Part shown: positions 6,245-6,706 of the stretch, piece by piece
Position numbering within the stretch: the first letter of the stretch is position 1
Layout of the letters: each line of letters opens with the position of its first letter
Source: CAZAGT01 sp964484515
Lineage (GTDB): Bacteria > Desulfobacterota > DSM-4660 > Desulfatiglandales > HGW-15
Assembly (NCBI GenBank): GCA_964484515.1
Contig: CAZAGT010000296.1
Location: 1-6,706 of the forward strand
Length of the DNA stretch: 6,706 nt
Reading direction: 5' to 3'
Notes under the pieces: generated by a model
Told to the model about the DNA's origin: nothing
Database searches by the model: none
The model's input: the letters and a program-made list of their open reading frames with translations, nothing else
Position numbers and translations under genes: made by a program

Positions 6245-6424
6245 ATGTCGTCCTTCCGTGTCCTTTTGATTCGAACCGCCCTGGCGATCGTCATCGCTTT
6301 GATCGTCATGCGCTTTTTCTTTCCCGGAAGTGGTTTATGGGAGATTGCGGTCCTGGCGGCCGCCTTGCTCGGCTTGGCCTCTATCTTTCAATATACCCGC
6401 AGGCGTGAGCGCGATCAGAAATAG
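6245..6424 (+). CDS. Small two-helix membrane protein, 59 aa, unknown function
   Basis: ATG 6245 is preceded by GGAG (6237-6240) at 4 nt; this start is preferred to a TTG at 6218, which lacks a ribosome binding site and would add nine residues. Two hydrophobic helices are clear: about 6-26 (VLLIRTALAIVIALIVMRFF) and about 31-50 (LWEIAVLAAALLGLASIFQY). They are joined by the short turn PGSG and followed by the basic tail RRRERDQK. The positive tail and the Arg residues at 5 and 10 place both ends in the cytoplasm by the positive-inside rule. The protein is 160 bp downstream of the preceding gene, so co-transcription is possible but not certain; that gap (6086-6244) contains only ORFs of 16-24 codons. 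I do not recognise a family. Coding is supported by the helix-turn-helix-basic tail layout rather than by homology. Confidence 0.6.
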   Translation: MSSFRVLLIRTALAIVIALIVMRFFFPGSGLWEIAVLAAALLGLASIFQYTRRRERDQK

Positions 6425-6505
6425 GTGCCTAAAATGCCCCCGGGCAGGCGTTGAAGTCTCTCTCGGACCGCGAAAAATATCACAGTTGATCGCAAAGCTC
6501 AAATA

Positions 6506-6533
6506 CAGGAGCCAAGAACCAGGAGTCAGAAAA
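6506..6533 (+). repeat. Short 7-bp tandem repeat tract
   Basis: Four degenerate heptamers follow each other: CAGGAGC, CAAGAAC, CAGGAGT, CAGAAAA. The tract lies in the gene-free 282 bp at the right end (6425-6706). Otherwise that stretch shows only a small GC-rich inverted repeat near 6435-6446 without a U-run, and an AT-rich end that may belong to the promoter of a gene outside the window. The 7-bp period matches that of the larger repeat at 330-506, although the unit sequence differs. Confidence 0.5.
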
Positions 6534-6706
6534 GGAACCTTGAACAGTCAATAGATCCCTAATATAGGCGAGTTGTATGTCCCGCCCTTAGAACCCCAAA
6601 CTGACCGCTGATGGCCTACTGCCTCCTCATTGTGCCTTGGCTCGTTTAGGATAATCCCTACGTTGCATAAACAACACGACAGAAGGTGTGTAAAGACAAT
6701 AATAAC

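Noticed and set aside
6427..6449. GC-rich inverted repeat (TGCC-CCCG-GGCA) after the small membrane protein as a terminator
   Set aside because: The stem is short and no T-run follows, so an intrinsic terminator is not supported.

Overview
The window looks like chromosomal DNA from an anaerobic bacterium of moderately high GC. Three things suggest this: a heterodisulfide-reductase (Hdr) type electron-transfer flavoprotein, an apparent selenoprotein of the MvhD family, and FmdB and hypothetical proteins of a type I associate with Desulfobacterota, Nitrospirota or NC10-like bacteria. The lineage is an inference and is not secure. Standard stops (TAA, TAG) end every complete gene, and the Trp codon I checked in the large gene is TGG, so a general reassignment of TGA is unlikely.

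Minus strand, right to left. A divergent control region (about 5027-5383) contains a TTGACA-type promoter, a site resembling the operator of the NADH-sensing repressor Rex, a second palindrome and a strong leader hairpin. It precedes a very large HdrA-family gene (5026 down to 587, 1479 aa). The protein is a natural three-flavoprotein fusion: an HdrA-like half whose inserted ferredoxin domain is split by a complete GltD/NfnB-like NAD(P)H oxidoreductase unit, followed by a second HdrA-like half. About 316 bp follow that are dominated by a 7-bp-periodic inverted repeat. Then comes the start of an MvhD-type iron-sulfur protein (270 down to the window edge). Its reading frame is interrupted by a TGA exactly at the second Cys of the family's CxxC-type motif, and a bacterial SECIS-like hairpin follows. 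This is best read as selenocysteine.

Plus strand. Starting at 5384, an FmdB-family zinc-ribbon protein and a conserved hypothetical protein are 24 bp apart and very probably co-transcribed. A 59-aa two-helix membrane protein follows at 6245. The last 282 bp hold no convincing gene, only a short heptameric repeat tract.

Functionally, MvhD proteins connect an electron source (hydrogenase or formate dehydrogenase) to HdrA, and HdrA distributes electrons through flavin and Fe-S clusters. The fused NAD(P)H unit would add a pyridine-nucleotide port. The minus-strand pair therefore probably links NAD(P)H, ferredoxin and a third redox partner, and the Rex-like site suggests control by the NADH/NAD+ ratio. 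The Hdr catalytic subunits (HdrB, HdrC) and the selenocysteine machinery are not in this window.
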